Assembly (NCBI GenBank): GCA_050741255.1
Contig: JBOIEQ010000064.1
Span: forward strand, 1 to 22,200
From: CAZXNF01 sp050741255
Lineage (GTDB): Bacteria; Pseudomonadota; Gammaproteobacteria; Burkholderiales; SG8-41
DNA length: 22,200 nt
Direction of reading: 5' to 3'
The notes beneath the pieces were generated by a model, which worked only from the letters and a program-made list of their open reading frames with translations, was not told the origin of the DNA and searched no databases. How positions within the stretch are numbered: position 1 is the stretch's first letter; every line of letters begins with the position of its first letter. The position numbers were made by a program, and so were the translations under genes. This document shows, piece after piece, positions 7,605 through 14,599 of this stretch.

Positions 7605-8294
7605 CTACTTCGCGCCCGCCTTCTCCAGGATCTCCACCATCGCCTGATAACGCCGCCCCCGGGCGAGCGCCAGCGGCGTGTCCCCGCGCCGGTCGGCGAG
7701 GTTGACGTTCGCGCCCGCCTGCACCAACGCGCGCAGTGTCTCAGTGTGCCGCGGCCCCCCGTTGCCCAGCACGATGGATTCGATCAGCGCCGTCCAGCCG
7801 AGATTGTTCACATGGTTCAGCGGCGCGCCGGCCTCGATCAGGATGCGCGTCACCTCGTCATGCCCCAGGTGCGCGGCCGCGATCAGCGCCGTGCCGTCGT
7901 AGCGGCTGGTGATCTGCTTCGCGCTCGCGCCGAGCTTGATCAGCAGCCGCAACGTCTCCGGGTCGTCCGCCACGGAAGCGATCGTCACCGCGTCGTAGCG
8001 GTCGCGCTCCCGCGCGTTGAGGTCCGCCCCGGATTTGGCCAGCGCCGCGATGGCTTCCCGCTGTTTGGCGAACGTCGCGACATGCAGCGGCGTGCGGTCG
8101 TAGCTGTCGCGCACGTTCAGGTTCGCGCCGCTGGCGGCGAGGCGGTTGATCTCGGCGACGTCGCCGCGGGCGGCGGCGGCCAAGAGTCCGGTGTAGCGCG
8201 CCGTATCGGCGGCGGTGGGCGGAATCTGTGCCGAGGTCCCCGCGGCGAACCACAGCAACAGACCCAGAATCAGGACAACGGATGCACGGGCCAT
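7605..8294 (-). CDS. Exported ankyrin-repeat protein
   Basis: From ATG 8294 the protein has 229 residues. It begins with a signal peptide (MARASVVLILGLLLWFAAGTSAQ) and is followed by about five to six ankyrin repeats. Recognisable units are YTGLLAAAARGDVAEINRLA, the DSYDRTPLHVATFAKQ block, RYDAVTIASVADDPETLRLL, RYDGTALIAAAHLGHDEVTR, the NNLGWTALIESIVLG block and RRGDTPLALARGRRYQAMVE. Such repeats bind protein partners; here they would do so in the periplasm. ATG 8294 follows a GGAGGA site on the minus strand and opens directly into the signal peptide, so the longer form starting at 8342 is not favoured. It converges on the Bug gene that ends at 7558. No partner can be inferred from the neighbours. 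Confidence 0.88.
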   Translation of the reverse strand: MARASVVLILGLLLWFAAGTSAQIPPTAADTARYTGLLAAAARGDVAEINRLAASGANLNVRDSYDRTPLHVATFAKQREAIAALAKSGADLNARERDRYDAVTIASVADDPETLRLLIKLGASAKQITSRYDGTALIAAAHLGHDEVTRILIEAGAPLNHVNNLGWTALIESIVLGNGGPRHTETLRALVQAGANVNLADRRGDTPLALARGRRYQAMVEILEKAGAK

Positions 8295-8370
8295 TCCTCT
8301 CTCCTCCATCAACAGTCCTTCACGCCTGCCCTGGGCCCCCACTTGTGCGGAGATGACTGCGCTCCTTATT

Positions 8371-8504
8371 CGTCATTCCCGCGCAGGCGGGTATCCCCTT
8401 CCCCCGTTTTGGGGGAAGGTAGGATGGGGGAGCGTTGACCCCTCTGGACACCGGCCTGCGCCGGTGTGACTGGCCTCAATGGATCCCCGCCTGCGCGGGG
8501 ATGA
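8371..8504. repeat. Cluster of dispersed hairpin repeats
   Basis: Four hairpins lie in this gap. The first is ATTCCCGCGCAGGCGGGTAT at 8374-8393, resembling an ATTCCC-N8-GGGAAT core. The second is CTTCCCCC, GTTTT, GGGGGAAG at 8398-8418. The third is ACACCGGCCTGCGCCGGTGT at 8448-8467, and the fourth ATCCCCGCCTGCGCGGGGAT at 8483-8502. The first, third and fourth recur in variant form at 14425-14596 and 15604-16056. They lie between two genes on the same strand and have no U-tract typical of terminators. Confidence 0.8.
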
Positions 8505-8513
8505 CGACTCTTC

Positions 8514-9278
8514 CTACTGAAACTTCTCCAGCTTGCCCTTCCACGCATCGGACAGCAGGCACGGAATCCATGCCTCGTTCTCCGCCTGCAGGCCACCGGA
8601 AAGCATCGTCTCCTGGGAAGCGTTGAGCGCTATCTTCGCCTGGATCACCGACATGCGCGGGTTCTTGGCAATCGAGCGCGCGATCTCCATCGCGGACGGC
8701 AGCAGCTCCGGCAGCGGCACTACGCGCAGGACGATGCCGAGGCTTTCCGCCTCCTTCGCATCGAAGCGCCGGCCGGTCAGGATCAGTTCCTTGGCCTTGT
8801 GCAGGCCGATGGCCCGCGGCAGCCGCTGCGTGCCGCCCGCGCCCGGCAGAAAGCCGAGCGTCACTTCCGGCAGCCCGAACTTCGCGTTGTCGGAAGCGAT
8901 GCGCAGGTCGCATTGCAGCGCCAGCTCCAGCCCGCCACCCAGGCAGTAACCGTTGATCGCCGCGATCGTTGGTTTCGCCATGCTCGCGATCACGTTGACC
9001 CAGCGGCTGCGGAAGAAGCGCCGCTCGTTATAGAGTTCTTCCGTCGTCCGCTTGCCGCGCTCCTTGAGGTCGGCGCCCGCACAGAACGCCTTGTCGCCCT
9101 CGCCGGTGATCACGATGACCCCCACGTCCGGGTCCGCATCCAGGTCGTGCGCGAACTCGATGATTTCCGTGCGGAGCTGGATGTTGAGCGAGTTCATGAC
9201 GTGGGGCCGGGTCAGCGTCACCAGCGCCACGCCGTCCTTGATCTCCACCCGTTTGACGTCCGTCGTTACTGCGGCCAT
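8514..9278 (-). CDS. Enoyl-CoA hydratase/isomerase (crotonase family)
   Basis: A 254-residue crotonase-fold protein. The first oxyanion-hole region is AFCAGADLKERG (about 65-75) and the second INGYCLGGGLELALQCDLRIA (about 108-128). The two catalytic glutamates of true hydratases are both present: E118 in GGGLELA and E138 in FGLPEV. The LPGAGGTQRL block follows. It should hydrate a 2-enoyl-CoA to the 3-hydroxyacyl-CoA in fatty-acid or aromatic-acid breakdown. ATG 9278 is preferred because GGAGA lies 6 bases upstream and the protein then has the standard length; a longer frame reaches 9332 into the palindromic element. It lies near an acyl-CoA synthetase gene and a Bug receptor, which fits a carboxylate catabolic cluster. 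The exact substrate is unknown. Confidence 0.92.
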   Translation of the reverse strand: MAAVTTDVKRVEIKDGVALVTLTRPHVMNSLNIQLRTEIIEFAHDLDADPDVGVIVITGEGDKAFCAGADLKERGKRTTEELYNERRFFRSRWVNVIASMAKPTIAAINGYCLGGGLELALQCDLRIASDNAKFGLPEVTLGFLPGAGGTQRLPRAIGLHKAKELILTGRRFDAKEAESLGIVLRVVPLPELLPSAMEIARSIAKNPRMSVIQAKIALNASQETMLSGGLQAENEAWIPCLLSDAWKGKLEKFQ

Positions 9279-9308
9279 ATCATCTCCATGAATTGTCGTG
9301 GCATACTG

Positions 9309-9590
9309 TTTTGACCAGAGCGCCCAACGCAATGAAACACGCGTGCGTTGCGACCAGAATTGTTGATGACGCGAAGGCCGATGGGGCCAATGTGTCGACC
9401 TTGGCCCCGGAGGCCGACAAAGTCAGCGACGATTCTGGTCGCAACCCTTCGGGCTGGCACGAGTTTGGCCCATGGCGTCGTTATCCGCCTTGACCGTATT
9501 CGAATACGGCCGGCGGCAGATGCCTAGCCCTGAGCCAAACTCGTGACAGCGCATCGCGCGTTTCATTGCGTTGGGCGCTCTAAGTCAAAA
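9309..9590. repeat. Nested-palindrome element (MITE-like or structured-RNA-like)
   Basis: The outer arms are a perfect 22-bp inverted repeat at 9317-9338 and 9560-9581 (starting AGAGCGCCCAACGC). It is extended by TTTTGAC (9309-9315) and GTCAAAA (9584-9590). Inside are two further hairpins. Hairpin A has arms GTTGCGACCAGAAT (9347-9360) and its complement (9432-9445), and contains GGCC-gat-GGGGCCAA (9376-9390) pairing with 9401-9415. Hairpin B has arms CACGAGTTTGGC (9458-9469) and its complement (9534-9545), and contains the perfect palindrome CCGTATTCGAATACGG (9494-9509). The result is a three-way-junction layout. There is no convincing open frame. The structure is seen directly; whether it is a miniature mobile element or a functional RNA is unknown. 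Confidence 0.8.
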
Positions 9591-9604
9591 ATCGAGCATA
9601 CCCC

Positions 9605-10570
9605 ATGCATAAACCCCACACCCTGACCTGCCTGGCCGTCCTGCTGCTGCCGTCCGCCGCCCTCGCGCAGGCCTTTCCCGAGCGGCCGCTCCGCATGATA
9701 GTGCCCTTCGCACCGGGCGGCGTCGCCGACATCGTGGCCCGCCTCGTCGGCCAGAAGATGGCCGAGAACCTCGGCCAGAACGTCGTGATCGACAACCGCA
9801 CGGGCGCCGGCGGCTCCATCGCCGGCGAACTCATCACCCGGGCGCGGCCCGACGGTTACACCTTCCTGCTCTGCACCTCGAGCGTGGCGGTCTTCAACCC
9901 CCTGCTCACGCCCAACGCGCAGTTCGACCCGCAGCGCGACCTCGCGCCGCTGTCGCTGGTGTCCTCCGCGCCCTTCGTGCTGCTCGTGCCCGCGTCCTCG
10001 CCCGCGAACAGCGTGGCCGAACTGATTGCCCTGGCGAAAGCCAAGCCCGGCTCGCTCAACTTCGGTTCGGCCGGCGTCGGCTCCGCCTCGCACCTCATCA
10101 GCGAACTGTTCGTGGCCACGACCGGCATCAAGGCCACGCACGTGCCCTACAAAGGCACGGCGCCTGCCACTAACGATCTCCTGGGCGGCCAGATCCAGAT
10201 GATGATGGATTCCATCACCGCCTCCCTGCCCCACATCCAGTCGAAGCGCGTGCGCGCGCTGGGCATTTCCACGCGCAAGCCCATCGCGCTGGCGCCCACG
10301 ATCCCGACCATCGCCGAGACGGTGCCCGGCTTCGAGGGCACGACGTGGCAGGGGTTGTGCGCCCCCGCCGCAACCCCGCGGCCCATCGTCGACCGGCTGA
10401 GCCAGGCCGCCATCAAGGCCGTGAAGTCGCCGGAACTCACCGAGCGCTTCGCCTCGCTGGCGGTGATCGGCGTCGGCAGCACCGCCGACGAATTCCGCGC
10501 CTTCCACAAGACGGAGCTCGCCAAGTGGGGCAAGGCCATCCGCGACGCGGGGATCAAACCGCAATCATAA
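9605..10570 (+). CDS. Bug/TctC-family periplasmic solute-binding receptor
   Basis: A 321-residue receptor. Its signal peptide ends near ALAQ and is followed by AFPERPLRMIVPFAPGGVAD, then IDNRTGAGGSIAGE, ARPDGYTFL, LIALAKAKPGSLNFGSAG and HVPYKGTAPATNDLLGGQIQ. These are the standard Bug blocks. The start at 9605 leads straight into the signal peptide but has only a weak ribosome site. The gene lies 15 bases after the nested-palindrome element, so its transcription or leader may include or be shaped by that element. It converges on the acyl-CoA synthetase gene, with a hairpin repeat between them. The ligand is unknown. Confidence 0.93.
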   Translation: MHKPHTLTCLAVLLLPSAALAQAFPERPLRMIVPFAPGGVADIVARLVGQKMAENLGQNVVIDNRTGAGGSIAGELITRARPDGYTFLLCTSSVAVFNPLLTPNAQFDPQRDLAPLSLVSSAPFVLLVPASSPANSVAELIALAKAKPGSLNFGSAGVGSASHLISELFVATTGIKATHVPYKGTAPATNDLLGGQIQMMMDSITASLPHIQSKRVRALGISTRKPIALAPTIPTIAETVPGFEGTTWQGLCAPAATPRPIVDRLSQAAIKAVKSPELTERFASLAVIGVGSTADEFRAFHKTELAKWGKAIRDAGIKPQS

Positions 10571-10572
10571 AG

Positions 10573-10680
10573 GCCGTTCGTATTGAGCGGAGCAAAGCGA
10601 AGTCGAAATACGTATGCCTTCGATTGATGGCTTTGTGCGCTTCGACTTCGCGCCTCGAGCGCTACGCTCAGCGCGAACGG
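10573..10680. repeat. Long imperfect hairpin repeat between convergent genes
   Basis: Three nested pairs of arms are visible: CCGTTCG (10573-10579) with CGAACGG (10674-10680), GAGCG (10585-10589) with CGCTC (10665-10669), and GCGAAGTCGAA (10597-10607) with TTCGACTTCGC (10641-10651). The family resembles the widespread GTTCG-nn-CTGAGC-nTGTCGAAG intergenic repeats. Its place between two converging genes suits a bidirectional terminator or mRNA end-protector, but no U-tract is present. Confidence 0.7.
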
Positions 10681-10686
10681 AGAATT

Positions 10687-12810
10687 TCAACGGACTAGTG
10701 GCATAGCCGGGCGCAACACCAGCAGCGCGTCGGCCGCCACCACCCCGTGGCCCCGCTCGCGCACGATCAGCGGGTTGATGTCGAGTTCCGCGATGCGGTC
10801 CCGCAGCGCCCATGCCAGGGTGGACACCCGCACCAGCGTCTCCGCCAGTGCGTCGCGGTCCGCTGGCGGCCGGCCGCGCACCCCGTCGAACAGCGCCGCG
10901 CCGCGCAGTTCCGCGATCATGGCGTGCGCCTCCTCGCGGCCGAATGGCGCGATCCGGCAGGTCACGTCCTTCAGCGTCTCGGCCAGCACGCCGCCGAGCC
11001 CGAACGCCACCACCGGCCCAAAGCTCTCGTCGTTGACCACACCGACGATCGTCTCGATGCCGCCGGTCACCATCTCGCAGGCGAGCATTCCCGTCAGCGT
11101 CGCGGCCGGAAACGCCTTCAGCGCGCTGGCAATGATGTCCTTGCCCGCTGTCACCAGTTCCGCCTCATCGCGAATGCCGAGCCGCACGCCGCCGATGTCG
11201 CTCTTGTGCGCGATCTCGCGGGAGACCACCTTCAGCGCCACCGGGTAGCTCATGTCCGGTGCAACGTAAGAGGCCAGCGGCAGCAGCACGTCGCGCGTGA
11301 CCGGGATGCCGGCCGCCATCAGCACCTGCTTGCTCTCGTGCTCGTCGAGGCTCACCGCGCCCTCCGGCAGTTTCGGCAACGCTTCGAGCGGCGACGGCAC
11401 GGGGTTTTCTTCAGGCGCGCGCCGCCGCGCTTCGGCGTATTCGGCCAGCATCCCCATCGCCCGCGCCGCGCGGTTGGGCGACGACAGCAGCGGGATGCCC
11501 GCCTTCGCAAGATGTTCGTGCCCCTGCGTGGAAACCGCCGCCGGGATCGCGGAGAACGCAAGCACCGGCTTGTCGAACTTTGCGGACGCTTCCGCCAGCA
11601 CCCGCGCGCCCAGTTCGAAGGTCTTGCCCGCGACCATGCCGAACAGCACGCAAAGCTGGTGCACGGCCGGGTCCGCCAGCACCGTCTCGAACGCCGCGCG
11701 ATAGTTGGCTTCGTGCTCCGCGCGCGGGTAGCCGGCCGTGGTGTCGATCGGATTCCCGACCGCGGCCAGCGGCGGCAGCAGTTGCCGCAGTTTCCCGGTC
11801 GTCGCAGCGGCAAGCGGCGTGATGTTCAGCCGCACCTCGTCCGCCGTATCGGAGAACACCACCGCACAGCCGCCGGTGTTCGTCACCACGGCGACGTTGC
11901 GGCCCCGCGGCAGGCGGCCGGAGGTAAAGCCGAGCAGGAAGTCCACGGCCTGCTCGGAATCGAACACCTCCAGGGCGCCGCACTGCCGCAACGCCGCGCG
12001 ATAGACGTCGTAGGTGCTCGTGAGGTTCGCGGTGTGCGACGCGGCGGCCCTGGCGCCCTGCCCCGTCTTGCCGCCTTTCAGGATCACCACCGGCTTGCCC
12101 GCGGCGAGCGCGCGGTCGAGCGCCCGCATGAATGCGCGCCCGTCGGCCACGCCCTCGATGTAGGCCAGGATCACCTTCGTTTCCGGGTCGTCGACGTAGG
12201 CGTCGATCAGCTCCGGCATTGTGATGTCCGCTTCGCCGCCGGTAGCCACCACGTAGCGGAAGCCCACGCCCGCCATCGCGGCCTGGATCACCACGCTCAT
12301 GCCGAAGCCGCCGCTCTGCACGGCGACGGAGACCGGCCCCGCCCGCAGCGCGGGCGGGCGCGTGAGGCTGCCGAAGGCCGCGATCACATGCGCATGGATG
12401 TTCGCCATGCCGATGCAGTTCGGCCCGATCAGCCGCACGTTGGCCGCGCGCGCCGCCGCCAGCATCTCTACTTCCAGCCGCTCGCCCTCCGGCCCCATCT
12501 CGCGGAAGCCGCCCCCCAGCACCACGGCGAAGCGGATGCCGTGCCTGCCGCATTCGGCGACCACGCGCGCCACGTGCGCCGCCGGCAGCGCGATCACCGC
12601 CAGGTCGCACGGCCCGTCGATGGCGGACACCGACGCATAGGCGCGCCGGCCGTCGATCTCCGGATACTTCGGATTGACGGGATACACGCCGCCCGCAAAG
12701 CCAAACTGGTTGAGCGCGTGGACCGTCTGCCCGCCAAAACGCGTGATGTCGCCGCTGGCGCCGACGATGGCGATGCCGCGCGGATTAAAAAGCCCTTCGA
12801 ATGCTGCCAT
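10687..12810 (-). CDS. ADP-forming acyl-CoA synthetase (fused alpha and beta, acetate--CoA ligase family)
   Basis: A 707-residue fused NDP-forming acyl-CoA synthetase. The CoA-binding Rossmann domain spans about 1-135 (IAIVGASGDITRFGG, then VNPKYPEIDG and LIGPNCIGM). Two succinyl-CoA-ligase-like domains span about 150-470, and the ATP-grasp domain about 485-700. The phospho-carrier histidine is H259 in ARAAASHTANL. The second histidine of the ATP-grasp part is H535 in REIAHKSDIGGV. Both are intact, so the enzyme should couple a carboxylate and CoA to an acyl-CoA with ATP use, or the reverse. The nearby enoyl-CoA hydratase and Bug receptor suggest activation of an imported acid. ATG 12810 gives the family's usual N-terminus. 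The substrate is not determined. Confidence 0.92.
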   Translation of the reverse strand: MAAFEGLFNPRGIAIVGASGDITRFGGQTVHALNQFGFAGGVYPVNPKYPEIDGRRAYASVSAIDGPCDLAVIALPAAHVARVVAECGRHGIRFAVVLGGGFREMGPEGERLEVEMLAAARAANVRLIGPNCIGMANIHAHVIAAFGSLTRPPALRAGPVSVAVQSGGFGMSVVIQAAMAGVGFRYVVATGGEADITMPELIDAYVDDPETKVILAYIEGVADGRAFMRALDRALAAGKPVVILKGGKTGQGARAAASHTANLTSTYDVYRAALRQCGALEVFDSEQAVDFLLGFTSGRLPRGRNVAVVTNTGGCAVVFSDTADEVRLNITPLAAATTGKLRQLLPPLAAVGNPIDTTAGYPRAEHEANYRAAFETVLADPAVHQLCVLFGMVAGKTFELGARVLAEASAKFDKPVLAFSAIPAAVSTQGHEHLAKAGIPLLSSPNRAARAMGMLAEYAEARRRAPEENPVPSPLEALPKLPEGAVSLDEHESKQVLMAAGIPVTRDVLLPLASYVAPDMSYPVALKVVSREIAHKSDIGGVRLGIRDEAELVTAGKDIIASALKAFPAATLTGMLACEMVTGGIETIVGVVNDESFGPVVAFGLGGVLAETLKDVTCRIAPFGREEAHAMIAELRGAALFDGVRGRPPADRDALAETLVRVSTLAWALRDRIAELDINPLIVRERGHGVVAADALLVLRPAMPLVR

Positions 12811-12950
12811 TGAGGTCCTGTGTACGCTTCCCGTCTGGACAGACTTATCATTGCGGGATGATTTCCCGGCGAACGCGGAATTCTAGCCGAAGGTTCACGG
12901 CGCTCGCCGCATCGAAGCCATCTACAGCGAACGAGGTTCGTTAAAACATC

Positions 12951-13370
12951 ATGGTGTTTCAGAAGACGCTCGATTTCCGCACGCGTGGACGCGGCACCAC
13001 CGACATCACGGACGCGGTGCAGGGCGCCGTGGCCGCGAGCGGCATCCGGACCGGCGTGTGCACCGTGTTCCTCCAGCACACCAGCGCGTCGCTCATCCTC
13101 TGCGAGAACGCGGATCCCGACGTGCGGCGCGACCTCGAAACCATCATCGCCCGTCTGGCGCCAGACGCCGACCCCGCCTACCGCCACGACGCCGAGGGCG
13201 ACGACGATATGGCCGCGCACGCACGGACCATGCTCACCTCGAACAGCCTGACGATCCCCGTGACCAACGGCGCGCTGGCGCTCGGCACCTGGCAGGGCCT
13301 CTATCTGTGGGAACACCGCACGGCGCCGCACCCGCGCAGCGTCGTGGTGACGGTGATGGGAGAGCCTTAG
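12951..13370 (+). CDS. yjbQ: YjbQ-family (UPF0047) protein, secondary thiamine-phosphate synthase type
   Basis: A 139-residue single-domain protein with all signature blocks of the YjbQ family: VFLQHTSASLILCENADPDV (about 40-59), YRHDAEGDDDMAAHA (about 80-95), SLTIPVTNGALALGTWQGLY (about 100-119) and LWEHR. The conserved His and acidic residues line the family's putative active site. The Escherichia coli member has weak thiamine-phosphate synthase activity, and its real role is uncertain. It is divergent from the acyl-CoA synthetase gene. It is unlikely to be functionally linked to the toxin-antitoxin genes that follow. Confidence 0.93.
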   Translation: MVFQKTLDFRTRGRGTTDITDAVQGAVAASGIRTGVCTVFLQHTSASLILCENADPDVRRDLETIIARLAPDADPAYRHDAEGDDDMAAHARTMLTSNSLTIPVTNGALALGTWQGLYLWEHRTAPHPRSVVVTVMGEP

Positions 13371-13408
13371 CCCGTCAGTAGTCGGGCGCCGGGCCGGGGG
13401 CTTTCGGT

Positions 13409-13430
13409 TTGTAACCTGTAAGATTACAAT
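13409..13430 (+). promoter_or_regulatory. Probable higBA operator overlapping the -10 box
   Basis: TTGTAA (13409-13414) and TTACAA (13424-13429) form an inverted repeat with a 9-base spacer. TACAAT (13425-13430) matches a -10 element and overlaps the right arm. The expected transcription start is at or next to the higB ATG at 13436, so the mRNA may lack a leader. HigA antitoxins repress by binding such sites. The -35 region is weak. The inverted repeat is seen; the operator role is inferred. Confidence 0.5.
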
Positions 13431-13435
13431 CCAAC

Positions 13436-13714
13436 ATGATCAAGCGCTTCAGACACAAGGGATTGGCGCGCTACTTTGAAAAGGGCGATCGGCGTGGAAT
13501 TGATACCGCGCACGCCCCGAAGATCAGCCGCATTCTGGATGCCCTTGATCAGGCCGCCTCGCCGGAGCAATTGAACATCCCGGGCTGGCGTTTGCACCCG
13601 CTCACCGGCGATAGAAAAGGTACATGGAGCATCAGTGTTTCCGGCAACTGGCGCATTACGTTTGAGTTCAGCGGCACGGATGCCGTGAACGTGAATCTTG
13701 AGGACTATCATTGA
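13436..13714 (+). CDS. higB: HigB-family (RelE-like) mRNA interferase toxin
   Basis: A 92-residue protein of the HigB/plasmid maintenance killer family. It begins MIKRFRHKGLARYFEKGD and contains the characteristic blocks LNIPGWRLHPLTGDRKGTWS and VSGNWRITFEF near the C-terminus. HigB toxins cleave mRNA on the ribosome. The stop overlaps the next gene's ATG by one base (TGATG), so toxin and antitoxin are translationally coupled in the unusual toxin-first order typical of hig modules. No Shine-Dalgarno sequence precedes the ATG; the operator and -10 box lie directly upstream. Confidence 0.92.
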   Translation: MIKRFRHKGLARYFEKGDRRGIDTAHAPKISRILDALDQAASPEQLNIPGWRLHPLTGDRKGTWSISVSGNWRITFEFSGTDAVNVNLEDYH

Positions 13715-14025
13715 TGGACACGACGCGAAACAAAGCCCGCAAGCCGACCCACCCCGGCGAAATCCTGCGCGAAGATGTCTTGCCCGCGTTGCAAATCACG
13801 CAGGGCGAACTGGCGAACAAACTCGGCGTCTCGCGACGCTCGGTCTCGGAAATTCTCCACGGCCGCCGTCCGGTGACGGCCGACATGGCGATCCGCATCG
13901 GCCGTTTCTGCGGCAATGGTCCGGAGATCTGGCTGCGGATGCAGGCCGCGCTGGATCTGTGGGAATTGGAACGCTCGAACGCCACTTCATACCGTCGTAT
14001 CGCCGCCTATCGGAAGGCAGCGTAA
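13714..14025 (+). CDS. higA: HigA-family antitoxin (XRE-type HTH)
   Basis: A 103-residue antitoxin from ATG 13714. It opens with the family marker THPGEILREDVLPALQITQG. An XRE helix-turn-helix follows at about residues 28-60 (LANKLGVSRRSVSEILHGRR), then TADMAIRIGRFCGNGPEIWL and a C-terminal LWELE region. HigA binds and neutralises HigB and represses the operon through the upstream inverted repeat. It overlaps higB by one base. A TTG at 13711 also opens the frame, but the ATG is the natural coupled start. Confidence 0.92.
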   Translation: MDTTRNKARKPTHPGEILREDVLPALQITQGELANKLGVSRRSVSEILHGRRPVTADMAIRIGRFCGNGPEIWLRMQAALDLWELERSNATSYRRIAAYRKAA

Positions 14026-14084
14026 GCGCACGGCTTAATCCGGCACAACCGAACTCGCCGATAAGGAGCGCCCAAGTAACCGCC

Positions 14085-14375
14085 ATGGCCAAGCTGAAAA
14101 ACATTCACCCCGGGGAAATCCTGCTCGAGGAATTTCTCGTGCCGATGAACCTGAGCCAGAATGCGCTGGCCCGCGCCATCGGCGTGCCGCCTCGCCGCAT
14201 CAACGAAATCGTGCTCGGCAAGCGCGCCATTTCCGCGGACACCGCATTGCGGCTGGCCAGGACCTTCGGCACCTCGGAGGGATTCTGGCTGGGACTCCAA
14301 GCCGATTACGACCTGGAGGAAGCGCGCCACATTATCTCCAAGGATCTGGCCAAGGTAGAGCGACTGGCTGCGTAA
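14085..14375 (+). CDS. Second HigA-like antitoxin without a matching toxin
   Basis: A 96-residue XRE-family protein, starting MAKLKNIHPGEILLEEFLVP, with an HTH at about 22-55 (NALARAIGVPPRRINEIVLG) and the HigA block TALRLARTFGTSEGFWLGLQ. It belongs to the same family as the preceding HigA but is clearly diverged from it, so it is not a fresh duplicate. It lies only 59 bases downstream on the same strand. AAGGAG at 14063-14068 is rather far, 16 bases, from the ATG. No second higB is present, so it is an orphan. It may add a regulatory input, cross-neutralise, or be left over from another module. Confidence 0.88.
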   Translation: MAKLKNIHPGEILLEEFLVPMNLSQNALARAIGVPPRRINEIVLGKRAISADTALRLARTFGTSEGFWLGLQADYDLEEARHIISKDLAKVERLAA

Positions 14376-14424
14376 ACGGCGCGTTGCTTCAAAACCGACG
14401 CGGCCCCCGCTGCTTCCGGCTACG

Positions 14425-14596
14425 CCGTCATCCCGGACCCGATCCGGGATCCATTTTGAATTTCACTGGATTCCAGCTTTCGCTGGAATGACGAGCCTCT
14501 GTCGTTCTGAATGGACCGAAGCCCGTCATCCCGGACCCGATCCGGGATCCATTTTGACCTTTCAGTGGATTCCCGCCTGCGCGGGAATGACGAGCC
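14425..14596. repeat. Two tandem units of a double-hairpin repeat
   Basis: Unit 1 (14425-14497) and unit 2 (14523-14596) share the layout CCGTC, hairpin ATCCCGGA-cccga-TCCGGGAT, CCATTTTGA, a short linker, TGGATTCC, second hairpin, GGAATGACGAGCC. The second hairpin is AGCTTTCGCT-type in unit 1 and CGCCTGCGCG-type in unit 2. The last unit ends 4 bases before the stop codon of the Bug gene on the minus strand. The repeats are seen directly and belong to the same family as those at 15604-16056 and 21874-21963. Confidence 0.85.
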
Positions 14597-14599
14597 CCC

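Noticed and set aside
8398..8418. Rho-independent terminator at the CTTCCCCC/GGGGGAAG hairpin
   Set aside because: The stem is strong but no T-run follows on either strand, and the sequence belongs to a repeat cluster.
9266..9493. Short open frames on both strands within the nested-palindrome element
   Set aside because: They run through the hairpin arms, lack ribosome sites and are better explained as a result of the repeat structure.
10747..12813. Very long plus-strand open frame (688 codons) opposite the acyl-CoA synthetase gene
   Set aside because: It is rich in Arg, His and Gln with no domain and mirrors the codon bias of the real gene on the other strand; a GC-rich shadow.
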